This document shows positions 1 through 12,199 of a stretch of 64,000 bases of DNA, piece after piece; the first letter of the stretch is position 1; the number at the start of each line of letters is the position of its first letter. The stretch lies in assembly GCA_963930775.1 (NCBI GenBank), contig OZ005694.1, positions 1,984,001 through 2,048,000 of the forward strand, written 5' to 3'. The notes below the pieces were generated by a model that did no database searches, was not told the origin of the DNA, and saw only the letters and a list, made by a program, of their open reading frames with translations. Both the position numbers and the translations under genes were made by a program. The stretch is from Cliona cf. orientalis (Eukaryota; Porifera; Demospongiae; Clionaida; Clionaidae).

Positions 1-3000
1 TAGTTTATTGATCCATTTAAGTGGCCTTAGATGAGACACTCTTCTCAAAGGCTGAATGAACAGAAGCAGGAGTGTGTAGGGAAGCCACAGGAACACAAGA
101 GTAGCAATGGCCGCTAAGAAAAGGTAAATGTGAGGGTGTTGGCAGTAGTGTAGGTTTCCATCGAGGTACCACACAACATAGGAGGTGTTCTGTGGGTACT
201 GTGCTATCACTGCAACTGAGGTGGCATCTATTACAGTACGAAGGAGCTTCATGTAAGATAGAAGGAAGAGTGTGGCTAGAAGAGGAACAGCTCTGCTACC
301 GATGAGGTTAGTGAGGCGAGAGGAGTAGCGACAAGCAATAATAATAACACCAGCAATGGCCCACACGTAGAATGGGAATAAAAACTGCAGCCACGTCTTC
401 CAGTAAGCATCCAGTCCAACAAAGAAGCAAGTCTCAATTCCAAAATCCAAGTTGAGCCAGGCAATAAAAAATTGAAAAAAAGTGAACAAAACATTTTCTC
501 CAATGTCCGTGGGAAAGAGTATTATCTTGTAGGCCCATACAATGTTAGCATAGAAGATGACTCCATTAATAAGTCCTTGAGTGGCAGTGAGGTTGAGTGC
601 AAGGATAAAGAACACAAGGAAGACACCAGCAGCAGCAAAGGCAATCAGGAGTGCCACGTTATGACTGTTGGGACATTCAATGCACCGAGAAGATCCAATT
701 GCCAGGCTAAAGTTGTCCTTACAGGCACCACACAGGATGCCGGTTCGGTTGGAGGCACACTGCTTGCTGGGATCATATCTAATATTGACTGTCTTGTTGC
801 CTGACTTACAATAAAGTAGGGGACAGAATTTGTTGTACATGATACCAGTGCTATGACCCTCATTGAAGGTTGCATTCACCCACACAGTGCCGTTCCACTG
901 CAGGAGTCCAGTTTTATTTTCTACTAAACAAGTGAAGCCATTGTTAGCCAAGACAGGATAACAGCTACATGTGGTTTCGTCATGATTTAGAGTTAGTCCT
1001 GGAGGGCAGCCTGGGAGTAAGGTGATATTTATAAATATTGGGGTTGTTAGGAGTTCAGGCTTTATACAACCAGACTGATTATGCGAAACATAATCAGGTA
1101 TTTCATGCTTGATCATATGTTCATAGTTGAAGATATCATGTTCTGTTGATTCATTGCTACTGACAGCAGATACTGGCCGAGATGATGTTTGCAACAACAA
1201 TAATTCATAATCACGTCTTGAGTGAACTGTATAGTTAAAAGGAAAACACTTTCCACTGTCGATTACAAGTTGCGATTTGTCTCGTTTCGAAGAATTATGA
1301 GAAAGGAATCTGGCATGGATCGTTCCAACTGTAGTGCCAAAGTCATAACCCACTATACATGCAGGTAATGTGATGGTTTCACCACGATAAATGCTGGTAT
1401 TAGTGAAAATATATGAGATATTAGCACACTGTGGTTTACCATTGGAGTCACAGAGACACACACGCAGAGGAGCAGAGGATACTGGAGATAGGGTCTCATT
1501 GAGGCCAGGGTCAAAGGAGATGTTAACATACTCTTTAGGTTCTTCATCTATATAAGAACAGTGAGGCTTTCCTTGTCGATTCACAAAAATTATTTTATCT
1601 CTAGAACATGAACCATCCCTTACACTTGCTCCATACATGTGGTGTCCGACACCACGTTGTGCATAATTTCTGACAAAAGATATTTCAGCGGAGTAGTCTG
1701 TGATCATGAATATACATGGTTGTGAAGACTGGGAATAGACTGCTCCACCAACATCAAATGCTGTGTTATTGATAAACTGAATACTTGACTGATATCCCAT
1801 TGTGGTCATGAGTAATGATGGCATACTACTATAGAGAGCACCTCCTTGAAATGCAGAGTTGTTGAAAAAGAGTAATTTGGCATAATCACCAACAATGATA
1901 GAGGGGTGAATACCTTCTTCTATAACAATTGCACCACCTTTCACTTGTGCTGAATTCACAACAAACTTTACTAATTTTTTAGTCCTAATAATCATGCTTC
2001 CATAAAAAAAAACCATTGCTCCTCCTCTATTTGATGCTCTATTGTCATAAAATTCAATCCCACTTGAGTTCACATGAATAATTGAATTCACTAACCTTAT
2101 AGCTCCTGCAACATGTGCAGAATTGTGGCTGAAAGTCAAGTTTGCCTTTCGGTCAACAATCAATTTTCCACTCAAGATCCCAATTGCTCCACTGAATTCA
2201 GCACGGTTGTATGTAAATATTACACATGATTCAGCATCTATAGTAATCATTCCACCCCACATGTACACCGCTCCACCATCACCATAACCAGCAGTATTAT
2301 TCATAAAGATCACCCTTGCTTTAGCACTAATGTGCATCACTGCACCCAGCCCATACACTGCTCCGCCATGTCCACGGCATGTTAGATTGATAAAGCACAC
2401 AGATGCACCTGTTGTGATGTTAAGTGAAGATCTGAGCTCAGGGTGAGTGGTTTTTAGAATCACTGCTGTACCTGATGAAGAGTGGATAACTTTAGTACTG
2501 TTGGTAAAGTTTACATTTCCTGCTAATGTTACTACACTAGAAAGGGCAGCAATAATTGAATGTGATCGATGTCTGTAGGACTCAAATGTGCTGTTGCTCA
2601 CAATTATCCCATCACTAAGATTACTACTAATAAAGCAGTTTTCTTTGAATGTACAATTGTCCAGTAAAGCTTGTGAGCCTCTGCCTGCAATGTAGATGAA
2701 GGATAAGCTTTCATGTATGCCAGGATAGCCATTGAGGTTGGAACTCTTCACTGCAATATGGCTCTCTTTAAGATTTATCGCAGGACATCTCATCGTCAGA
2801 GTTGTGATGTTCACAAAGCTGACATTGAAGAATCGAATAACTGTGCACTTGGGTTCACCAACAAAATGATGGTCAATGATGACATTCTCTCTGGATTCTG
2901 CAGCTCCTTTCATGACAAATGAGTGGAGGTTTTGTACAGTCAAGTCCTTTGTATAGTTGTGGACTCCACACATGAATATCAGTGTTACATTGACATTGTC

Positions 3001-3192
3001 TGGTGAAAAGAACTCACTACTGTGCTCAGCTAAGTAGTCCATTGTGTGACAGAGCTGACCAGGCGGGCAGCTGCTGTTTCCAGGGCAAGAGATAAGATGC
3101 TTTACTGGCTTAACATAGTAGACATTACACTCAGTTAGCCTGATGTAAATTGATCCAAATATCAAGACGAAGAAAAAGGGCAACAGTCTCAT
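1..3192 (-). CDS. Copy 1: beta-helix/multi-pass membrane protein, C-terminus outside window
   Basis: The frame is open from the ATG at 3190-3192 to the window edge, 1064 codons; I walked the whole frame and found no stop. The start gives a hydrophobic signal peptide (MRLLPFFFVLIFGSIYI) as in the sister copies. Next comes the block with SCPGNSSCPPGQLC, then seven or more FxxN/GGA[VIL] beta-helix repeats, a Cys-rich linker (CGACKDNFSLAIGSSRCIEC) and most of the hydrophobic segments. About 150 C-terminal residues found in copy 4 lie beyond base 1. Many N-x-S/T sites suggest a glycosylated ectodomain. There is no intron. The role is unknown; a cell-surface receptor or adhesin is inferred from architecture. 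It appears intact within the window. Confidence 0.85.
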   Translation of the reverse strand, partial: MRLLPFFFVLIFGSIYIRLTECNVYYVKPVKHLISCPGNSSCPPGQLCHTMDYLAEHSSEFFSPDNVNVTLIFMCGVHNYTKDLTVQNLHSFVMKGAAESRENVIIDHHFVGEPKCTVIRFFNVSFVNITTLTMRCPAINLKESHIAVKSSNLNGYPGIHESLSFIYIAGRGSQALLDNCTFKENCFISSNLSDGIIVSNSTFESYRHRSHSIIAALSSVVTLAGNVNFTNSTKVIHSSSGTAVILKTTHPELRSSLNITTGASVCFINLTCRGHGGAVYGLGAVMHISAKARVIFMNNTAGYGDGGAVYMWGGMITIDAESCVIFTYNRAEFSGAIGILSGKLIVDRKANLTFSHNSAHVAGAIRLVNSIIHVNSSGIEFYDNRASNRGGAMVFFYGSMIIRTKKLVKFVVNSAQVKGGAIVIEEGIHPSIIVGDYAKLLFFNNSAFQGGALYSSMPSLLMTTMGYQSSIQFINNTAFDVGGAVYSQSSQPCIFMITDYSAEISFVRNYAQRGVGHHMYGASVRDGSCSRDKIIFVNRQGKPHCSYIDEEPKEYVNISFDPGLNETLSPVSSAPLRVCLCDSNGKPQCANISYIFTNTSIYRGETITLPACIVGYDFGTTVGTIHARFLSHNSSKRDKSQLVIDSGKCFPFNYTVHSRRDYELLLLQTSSRPVSAVSSNESTEHDIFNYEHMIKHEIPDYVSHNQSGCIKPELLTTPIFINITLLPGCPPGLTLNHDETTCSCYPVLANNGFTCLVENKTGLLQWNGTVWVNATFNEGHSTGIMYNKFCPLLYCKSGNKTVNIRYDPSKQCASNRTGILCGACKDNFSLAIGSSRCIECPNSHNVALLIAFAAAGVFLVFFILALNLTATQGLINGVIFYANIVWAYKIILFPTDIGENVLFTFFQFFIAWLNLDFGIETCFFVGLDAYWKTWLQFLFPFYVWAIAGVIIIACRYSSRLTNLIGSRAVPLLATLFLLSYMKLLRTVIDATSVAVIAQYPQNTSYVVWYLDGNLHYCQHPHIYLFLAAIATLVFLWLPYTLLLLFIQPLRRVSHLRPLKWINKL

Positions 3193-3360
3193 TGTGGGGC
3201 ATATATTTTATCTTTACAGTTTATGGGACAACAACCAAGAGGTAAGTGCTCTTCAAGAAGAGTGAGATATCCTGCGAAGGTGCATGCACAGACATGCACG
3301 CATCAGTGAGACTCAATCAACAGAACTCAGTAACTTAAATACAGCAGGTCAAGTGTGGGT
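3193..3360 (-). promoter_or_regulatory. Conserved 5' flank of copy 1 (candidate promoter/5'UTR)
   Basis: About 40-150 bases upstream of the ATG, copies 1, 2 and 5 share short blocks: AGAGTGAGA.ATCCTG on the plus strand near 3262, then GACATGCA, then AACAGAACTCAGTgACTTA near 3317. The neighbouring intergenic DNA is far less conserved at this distance, so the blocks may be promoter or 5'UTR elements. Recent common descent could also explain the match. No TATA box can be assigned. Confidence 0.35.
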
Positions 3361-3599
3361 GCACTGTAGGGTAGGGGGGTAGCTAGGGTATCACAATAAT
3401 TTTCAAACAGAGGTGTAAGAACTAGGGGGACTACGGGGAACATCAGTCTCCTGGTTCAAAATATAGGGGGGCTTAGCCCCCTCCCCAGTGAAATTCCTCT
3501 ACTCAGTAATAATCTTAAGGTAGCTATATGTCCTCTACTAGTACTGGTATATTAAATTACTATAGTTTGGGTGAGCCTTAGGCTTTTACCGGTACAATT
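3361..3599. other. Intergenic, no gene seen
   Basis: The stretch contains a G-rich run near 3370 and GGGGGGCTTAGCCCCCTCCCC near 3468. The latter resembles the G/C-rich inner parts of the hAT-like miniature elements elsewhere in the window, but no matching second end was found. Confidence 0.4.
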
Positions 3600-3840
3600 A
3601 TGACCAGCTATGAGAAAGGGACCCTTTGGTGTTTGTTGTATGTAGCGTATTGTAAACGTGTGTATGGAGTATACAATACATGACATTGTATACAATACAT
3701 AAATTAATGTACTGTGGGTGTATCCGCTCTTTGTTGGTGTCTATACACTGATACAAGTATACTCACTACTACATCTGAAGAAAGCAAACTGGCCATTGTC
3801 ATGATAAAATTAGTCGTGTTTCATACTACTACCATGAATG
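3600..3840. mobile_element. Left part of a miniature inverted-repeat element split by the 9.5-kb foldback element
   Basis: The left end (TGACCAGCTATGAGAAAGGG at 3601) matches the ends of the element at 61562-61942. An inverted partner at 13376-13398 reads GGTCTCTTTTCTTAGAGCAG, about 80 percent matching. The 9.5-kb element at 3841-13371 therefore lies inside a roughly 265-bp member of this family. No coding capacity is seen. Confidence 0.55.
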
Positions 3841-3903
3841 AACAGTATCCATTTAAGATCCGGAATATTTTTTTTCCGGATTCTGTAAAAATTTACACTT
3901 TAA
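3841..3903 (+). repeat. Left terminal inverted repeat of the foldback element
   Basis: These 63 bases equal the reverse complement of 13309-13371 exactly; the match degrades just inside. The repeat itself contains an internal dyad, AGATCCGGAATA facing TTTCCGGATTCT, so each end can form its own hairpin. Confidence 0.9.
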
Positions 3904-4530
3904 TGAACCGAGGGTAGCTTAGGATCTAAGCCACCCTCGGCTTAGGATCTAAGCCAACCTCCGCTTAGCTTAGAATCTAAGCCAGTACCATCAGCTTAGG
4001 ATCTAAGCCACCCTCCGCTTAGGATCTAAGCCAACCTCCGCTTAGCTTAGAATCTAAGCCAGTACCATCAGCTTAGAATCTAAGCCACCCTCCGCTTAGG
4101 ATCTAAGCCAACCTCCGCTTAGCTTAGAATCTAAGCCAGTGCCATCAGCTTAGGATCTAAGCCAACCTCCGCTTAGGATCTAAGCCAATCTCCGCTTAGC
4201 TTAGAATCTAAGCCAGTGCCATCAGCTTAGGATCTAAGCCACCCTCCGCTTAGGATCTAAGCCAACCTCCGCTTAGGATCTAAGCCACTAGTATCTAAGA
4301 CAACCTTGGTTTAGAATCTAAGCCAACCTCAGCTGCTTAGGATCTAAGCCACTAATATCTAAGACAACCTTGGCTTAGAATCTAAGCCAACCTCAGCTGC
4401 TTAGGATCTAAGCCACTAGTATCTAAGACAACCTCAGCTTAGGATCTAAGCCATTCTCAGCTTAGCATTTAAGCCAGTTCCATCAGCTTAGGGTCTAAGC
4501 CAGTCATGACTTGGGAATTACAGCTGAGGA
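3904..4530 (+). repeat. Dyad satellite, left arm
   Basis: The array repeats a near-palindrome GCTTAGgATCTAAGC, spaced by ACCTCC or AGTACCATCA linkers, in units of about 23 and 31 bases. Every unit is a potential hairpin. The array becomes irregular toward 4500. Confidence 0.9.
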
Positions 4531-5000
4531 TCTAAGTCACCCCCAATGTTGGCACAATAGCTTGCCTTATAATTAAGCCACAAACTACTTGAGCATAACC
4601 ACTAGCCTACTTGAGATACAAACCACGTGACGTGGTCAGCAGCTCATCACCAAGACCATTAATTAAAGTATGTACCTCAGTGTACCTGAGCACTATTGTT
4701 ACATTGTATGCTGTTGACTTCTATGCAGGGATTTTTTTTGTTTATTTGCATTTACTATAATGTATTTTCAAGTTATGTTATGAACATACACCTATTTTGG
4801 TGAAATCCCTTTTCTTGAAATCAGTCAATTGGCAATGCATGATGATACAATAGGGGACAATTATGATAACTACCATAATAATTATATTAAAACTTGCAAG
4901 ATTTAGTATGTTGAATGATGCTAATCAATAACTAAGGAATAAATCCAGTGCTTATTAAATCTGTTCAATGTACACATATAGATGAGGATTTTGAGTGTAA
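4531..5000 (+). repeat. Unique inner arm segment, left
   Basis: The segment contains CACAAACTACTTGAGCATAA, a block around CACGTG(A) and a stretch near 4730-4840. All have inverted counterparts at 11910-12190. No reading frame of note was seen. Confidence 0.8.
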
Positions 5001-8000
5001 CTATTTCGGTATAGTACACATCTTGCAGCATTCTTGATCTCATTTGTACACCCCACACTTTTTAGGTACCAAACCCATACCAGTACATTTGTTCTTGTGT
5101 CTGAAACCATAATCTAGAGTGGTGTAAACAGTGGGCATGGCATTGGTGACTTTTGAGTGTGTGAGGATGAGCATTTTGTGTATACTTCATGTCAATCGAT
5201 ACTGTACACATTTTGTAGCTTTTGGTCTCATTTGTACACCCAACAGTTTCTGGGCACCAATATCAAATCAGTACCTTTCTTCTTGTGTCTATAACCATAA
5301 TCTAGAGTAGTGTAAACAGTGGACATGGTATTGGTGACTTCTGCGTGTGTGCATTCTGAGAATTTTCCATGCAATCATCTACATGTATACATAGTACACA
5401 TTTCGAAGCATTTTAGCTCTCAATTCTTCACATAGCATCCCTTAAGTTCCAAACTTGATCAGCACCCTTATCTTGATGTTAGCAATCATACTTCTGAGTT
5501 ACATTGACTGGCGATGTGGTTGAGGCATGTTCTGTGCATGTGAGTATGAGAATATCTTGTGCACATGCATTCACAGTAATCGGTACAATTATTATAGCTT
5601 TTTAGCTCTCAATTTCACATACTACATCTCTGGAGTGCCAGACTTGATCAGTATCTTTATTTTGATGTCTTTTATCATAACCTAGAGTGGTGTAAACAGT
5701 AGGCATGGCATTGGTGACTTTTGAGTGTGTGAGGATGAACATTTTGTGTGTACTTCAAGTTAATCGACACTGTGCACATCTAGTAGCTTTTTTGGTTTTA
5801 TTTGTACACCCCACACTTTCCAAGTATCAAAACCAGACCACTACCTTTATTTTGATGTCTATATTCATAATCTATAGTGGTGTAAACATTGGACATGGTA
5901 TTGGTGACTTCTGTGTGTGTGAGGATGAGCATTTTGTGTGTACTTCATGTCAATCGATGCCGTACACATCTTGTAGCTTTTATGGTCAAATTTGTACACC
6001 CCACACTTTCCTAGTATCAAAACCAGACCAGTATCTTTATTTTGATGTCTATAACCATAATCTAGAGTGGTGTAAACAGTGGATATGGTATTGGTGACTT
6101 CTGTGTTTGTGAGGATGAGCATTATTTTAGTGTGTACTTCATGTCAATCGATGCCGTACACATCTTGTAGCTTTTTTGGTCAAATTTGTACACCCCACAC
6201 TTTCCTAGTATCAAAACCAGACCACTACCTTTATTTTGATGTCTATATTCATAATCTATAGTGGTGTAAACAGTGGACATGGTATTGGTGACTTCTGTGT
6301 GTGTGAGGATGAGCATTATTAATTTTTAGTGTGTACTTCATGTCAATCGATGCTGTACACATCTTGTAGCTTTTTTGGTCTAATTTGTACACCCCACACT
6401 TTCCAAGTATCAAAACCAGACCACTACCTTTATTTTGATGTCTATATTTATAATCTATAGTGGTGTAAACATTGGACATGGTATTGGTGACTTCTGTGTG
6501 TGTGAGGATGAGCATTTTGTGTGTACTTCATGTCAATCGATACCGTACACATCTTTGTAGCTTTTTTGGTCAAATTTGTACACCCCACACTTTCCTAGTA
6601 TCAAAACCAGACCAGTACCTTTATTTTGATGTCTATATTCATAATCTATAGTGGTGTAAACAGTGTGGTGTAAACAGTGTATATTCTAAGTTTCCATATT
6701 ATGTGCATACATCAGTATTTGGTACAATTTTCATAGCTTTTAAGCTCTAAGATCTTCACACATCATCTCTGAAGTTCCAAATTTGATCAGTACCTTTGTC
6801 TTGATGTTAAAAATCATATTTCTGAGTTTCGTCATCTGGCGATGTGGTTGAGGCATGTTCTGTACATGTGAGTATGAGAATTTCCTGTGTACCTGCATGC
6901 ATTCACAGTAATAGGTCCGATTTTCACAGCATTTCAGCTCTAATATCTTAATATAACATCCCTGAAGTTCCAAACTTGGTGAGTACCATTGATTTGATGT
7001 TAATAATCATATTTCTGACTTTCGTTAACTAGCGATGTGGTTGAAGCATGTTATGCACATGTGAGTATGAGAATTACCTATAGCACATGCATGCATTCAC
7101 AGTTACTGTAATCGATGCAATTTTAGTAGCTTTTTAGCTCTCAATTCCACATACAACATCTCTGGAGTACCAGACTTGATCAGTACCTTTGTTCTTGTGT
7201 CTATAACCTTAATCTAGAATGGTGTAAACAGTGGACATGACATTGGTGACTTACTCTGCGTGTGTATTCTAAGAATTTTCCATGTGTGTACACACATTCA
7301 CAGTAACCAAGGTACAATTAACCTTCATAGCTTTTTAGCTTCACATATCATCTATAAATTTCCAAACTTGAACAGTACCTTTATCTTCATGTCAACAATC
7401 ATATTTCTGAGTTTCGTGAACTGGCGATGTGGTTGAGGATTGTTCTGTATATCTGAGTATGAGAATATCCTGTTCACATGCATTCACGGTACTCGGTACA
7501 ATTTTTATAGCTTTTTAGCTCTCAATTCCACATACAACATCTCTGGAGTACTAGACTTGATCAGTATCTTTATTTTGATGTCTATAACCATAATCTAGAG
7601 TGGTGTAAACAGTAGGCATGGCATTGGTGACTTCTGTGTGTGTGAGGATTAGCATTTTGTGTGTACTTCATATTAATCGATACTGTGCACATATCTTGTA
7701 GCTTTCTTGGTCACACTTGTACACCCCACACTTTCTAGGTACCAAAACCATACCAGTACAGTTGTTCTTGTGTCTATAACCTTACTCTTGAATGGTGTAA
7801 ACAGTGGACATGACATTGGTGACTTACTCTGCGTGTGTATTCTAAGAATTTTCCAGGTGTGTACACACATTCACAGTAACCAAGGTACAATTAATCTTCA
7901 TAGCTTTTTAGCTCTTAATTCTTCACATATCATCTATAAATTTCCAAACTTGAACAGTACCTTTATCTTCATGTCAACAATCATATTTCTGAGTTTCGTG

Positions 8001-8383
8001 AACTGGCGATGTGGTTGATGATTGTTCTGTACATCTGAGTATGAGAATATCCTGTTCACATGCATTCACGGTACTTGGTACAATTTTTATAGCTTTTTAG
8101 CTCTCAATTCCACACACAACATCTCTGGAGCTAGAGTGGTGTAAACAGTAGGCATGGCATTGGTGACTTTTGAGTGTGTGAGGATGAACATTTTGTGTGT
8201 ACTTCAAGTTAATCGATACTGTACACATCTTGTAGCTTTTTTGGTTTTATTTGTACACCCCACACTTTCCTAGTATCAAAACCAGATCAGTACCTTTATT
8301 TTGATGTCTATATTCATAATCTATAGTGGTGTAAACAGTGGGCATGGTATTGGTGACTTACTCTGCGTGTGTATTAACAGGGG
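5001..8383 (+). repeat. Tandem repeat of about 190-196 bp, left arm
   Basis: The phrase TACTTCATGTCAATCGAT recurs at about 5941, 6135, 6331 and 6523, a 192-196 bp spacing. Two diverged monomer types are mixed. One carries TTTGTACACCCCACACTTTC and GTGGTGTAAACAGTGG; the other carries CTGGCGATGTGGTTGAGG and CAACATCTCTGGAGT. Reading frames in it are repetitive and not conserved as protein. Confidence 0.85.
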
Positions 8384-8630
8384 GCCTGCGGCGCAAATGT
8401 CGGCTCCTGAGTCTGGTAGGACTTCGACATAGGCTTGGCCGTACGGTGTGGTTGCTAGGATGTTGATTCGTGGAGCTGGGACGAAGGGGGCGTTGCCTAG
8501 GTTGGATAAGGTGGCTTGTGAGGAGTGGTCCGGTGGGATGCTTAGAGAGCCGGTTTGTGGGGGGTTGGTTTGAGGAATGGGCTTTGTCATGAGTTTTTGG
8601 CGGCAAACTCTCCCAAAATTTGTATATGTA
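8384..8630 (-). pseudogene. Fragment of Ty3/gypsy-like retrotransposon polyprotein (protease start)
   Basis: On the minus strand the segment encodes a proline-rich stretch followed by YVEVLPDSGADICAAG. This is the retropepsin active-site pattern D-S-G-A with its usual hydrophobic lead-in. Only about 80 codons are present. The DNA is GC-richer than the satellite on either side, and satellite monomers resume directly at both edges. It forms the central spacer between the two arms. The protease is incomplete, with no flap or second motif, and no reverse transcriptase is present. Assignment to gypsy rather than another LTR class is tentative. Confidence 0.65.
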
Positions 8631-11600
8631 CATGCAGTATCGATTGATATGAAGTACACACAAAATGCTCATCCTCTCACACACAGAAGTAACCAATACA
8701 ATGTCTACTGTTTATACCACCCTAGATTATGAATATAGACATCAAAACAAAGTTACTTGTATGGTTTAAATGCTTAAAAAGTATGGGGTGCACAAATGAG
8801 ACCAAGAGAGCTACAAGATGTGTATAGTATCGATTAATATGAAGTACACACAAAATGCTCATCCTCACACACACAGAAGTCACCAATATCATGTCCACTG
8901 TTTACACCACCCTAGATTATGGTTATAGACACAAGAACAAAGGTACTGATCAAGTCTTGTACTTCAGAGATGTTGTATGTGGAATTGAGAGCTAAAAAGC
9001 TACTAAAATTGCATCGATTACAGTAACTGTGAATGCATGCATGTGCTATAGGTAATTCTCATACTCACATGTGCATAACATGCTTCAACCACATCGCTAG
9101 TTAACGAAAGTCAGAAAAATGATTATTAACATCAAATCAATGGTACTGATCAAGTTTGGAACTTCAGAGATGATGTGTGAAGAATATAGAGCTTAAAAGC
9201 TTTGAAAATTGTACCAAATACTGATGTATGCACATAATATGGAAACTTAGAATACACACGCAGAGTAAGTCACCAATACCATGCCCACTGTTTACACCAC
9301 TATAGATTATGAATATAGACATCAAAATAAAGGTACTGATCTGGTTTTGATACTAGGAAAGTGTGGGGTGTACAAATTTGACCAAAAAAGCTAGAAGATG
9401 TGTACAGCATCAATTGACATGAAGTACACACTAAAATAATGCTCATCCTCACACACACAAAAGTCACCAATACCATGTCCACTGTTTACACCACTATAGA
9501 TTATGAATATAGACATCAAAATAAAGGTACTGATCTGGTTTTGATACTAGGAAAGTGTGGGGTGTACAAATTTGACCAAAAAAGCTACAAGATGTGTACG
9601 GTATCGATTGACATGAAGTACACACAAAATGCTCATCCTCACACACACAGAAGTCACCAATACCATGTCCAATGTTTACACCACTATAGATTATGAATAT
9701 AGACATCAAAATAAAGGTAGTGGTCTGGTTTTGATACTTGGAAAGTGTGGGGTGTACAAATAAAACCAAAAAAGCTACAAGATGTGTACAGTATCGATTA
9801 ACTTGAAGTACACACAAAATGTTCATCCTCACACACTCAAAAGTCACCAATGCCATGCCTACTGTTTACACCACTCTAGGTTATGATAAAAGACATCAAA
9901 ATAAAGATACTGATCAAGTCTGGCACTCCAGAGATGTTGTATGTGGAATTGAGAGCTAAAAAGCTATAAAAATTGTACCGATTACTGTGATTGCATGTGC
10001 ACAGGATATTCTCATACTCACATGTACAGAACATACCTCAATCACATCGCGAGTCAACGAAACTCACAAGTATGATTGTTAACATCAAGACAAAGGTACT
10101 GTTCAAGTTTGAAGTTTAGAGATGATGTTGAAAGAATTAAGAGCTAAAAAGCTATGAAAGTTTTATTTTGGTTACTGTGAATGTGTGTACACACAATGTC
10201 ATGGAAAATTCTTAGAATACACACGCAGAGTAAGTCACCAATATCATGTACACTGTTTACACCATTCTAGATTAAGCTTATAGGCACAAGAAGAAAGGTA
10301 CTAGTACCTAGAAAGTGTGGAGTGTACAAACGAGACCAAGAAAGCTACAAGATATGCACAGTACCGATTGACATGAAGTACACACAAAATACTCATTCTC
10401 ACACACTCAAAAGTCACTAATGTACCATGTCTACTGTTTACACCACTCTAGATTATGGTTATAGACACAAGAACAAATGTACTGATCAAGTCTTGTACTC
10501 CAGAGATATTGCATGTGGAATTGAGAGCTAAAAATCTCTAAAAATTGCACCCATTACTGTGAATGCATATGCACAGGATATTCTCATACTCACATATGCA
10601 GAACATTCCTCAACCACATCGCCAGTCGACGAAACTTAGAAATATGATTGTTAACATTGAGATAGAGTTACTGATCAAATTTGGAACTTCTGGGATGTCG
10701 TGTGAAGAATTTAGAGCTCAAAAGCAAGAATGTGTATATACGTACTACATGTAGCTGATTGCATAGAAAATTCTTAGAATACATACAAAGAAGTCACCAG
10801 TACCATGTCCACTGTTTACACCACTCTAGATTATGAATATAGACACAAGAACAAAAGTACTGGTCTGACCTTGGCACTTAGAAAGTGTGGAGTGTACAAA
10901 TGAGGCCAAGAAAGCTACGAGATGCATGTGTACAGTATCGATTAACATGAAGTACACATAAAATGCTCATCCTCACACACACAGAAGTCACCAATACCAT
11001 GTCCACTGTTTACACCACTCTAGATTATGAATATAGACACAAAAACAAATGTACTGATCTGATTTTGGTACCTAGAAAAAGTAGGGTGTACAAATGAGAC
11101 CAAGAAAGCTACAAGATGTGTACGGTATCGATTAAGTAAACATGAAGTATGTACACAAATGCTCATCCTCACACACACAGAAGTCACCAATGTCATATCC
11201 ACTGTTTACACCACTCTAGATTAAGGTTATAGAAACAAGAACAAATGTACTGGTATGGTTTTGGTACCTAGAAAGTGTGGGGTGTACAAGTGAAACCAAA
11301 AAGCTACAATATGTGTACGTGTAGTACCGATTAATATGAAGTAGTATACACACAAAATGCTCATCCTCACACACACAGAAGTCACCAATACCATGTCCAC
11401 TGTTTACACCACTCTAGATTATAATTATAGACACAAGAACAAAGCTACTGGTCAAGTCTTGTACTCCAGAGATGTTGTATGTGGAATTGAGAGCTAAAAA
11501 ACTATGAAAATTTTACCGAATAATATACATACATGTGCACATGAATTCTCATACTTGCATGTGCAGAACATGCTTCAACCACATCGCCAGTCAATGAAAC

Positions 11601-11890
11601 TTAGAATTATGATTGTTAACATCAAGACAAAGGTACTGTTCAAGTTTGGAACTTCAGAGATCATGTGTGAAGAATTGAGGGCTAAAAAGCTATAAAAATT
11701 GTACCGATTACTGTGAATGTACGTATATGTACGTACATAGAAATTTAGAATACACAGACACAGAAGTCACCAATGCCATGTCTACTGTTTACACCACTCT
11801 AGATTATGAATATAGGCACAAAAACAAAGGTACTGGTCTAATTTTGTTACCTAGAAAGTGTTGGGTGTATAAATGAGACCAAAAAGTTAC
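8631..11890 (-). repeat. Tandem repeat of about 190-196 bp, right arm
   Basis: The monomers are those of 5001-8383 in inverted orientation, for example GTACACACAAAATGCTCATC recurring at 8845, 9627 and 9811. Copies are individually diverged. This suggests that the arms have evolved partly independently inside the inverted repeat. Confidence 0.85.
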
Positions 11891-12199
11891 CATAACAAAG
11901 GTGTGTACTAGCTGTACTGGACTGATTTCAAGAAAGGGGATTTAATTATTAAAACGTACCAAAATATGTGTATGTTTAATACAACATAACTTGAAAATAT
12001 TTAATATTATCATAATAAATGCAAATGAACAAAAAAAGTGGATTGAAACAAGATGATTTGTGACAAAATTGTCTCACAAACACGAATAATAATAGTTTAA
12101 TGGTCTTGGTGGTGAGCTGCTGACCACGTGGCTTGTATCTCAAGTAGGCAAAGTGGTTATGCTCAAGTAGTTTGTGGCTTATAAGGTAAGCTATTGTGC
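11891..12199 (-). repeat. Unique inner arm segment, right
   Basis: This is the inverted counterpart of 4531-4850: GACTGATTTCAAGAAAGGGG at 11932, GGTCTTGGTGGTGAGCTGCT at 12103 and CAAGTAGTTTGTGGCTTATA at 12163 all match the left arm. Confidence 0.8.

Noticed and set aside
5705-9856. Frames reading ILTHTEVTNTMSTVYTT and similar on both strands
   Set aside because: They are the 190-bp tandem repeat of the foldback element. Frames break at ordinary indels between monomers, showing no protein constraint.
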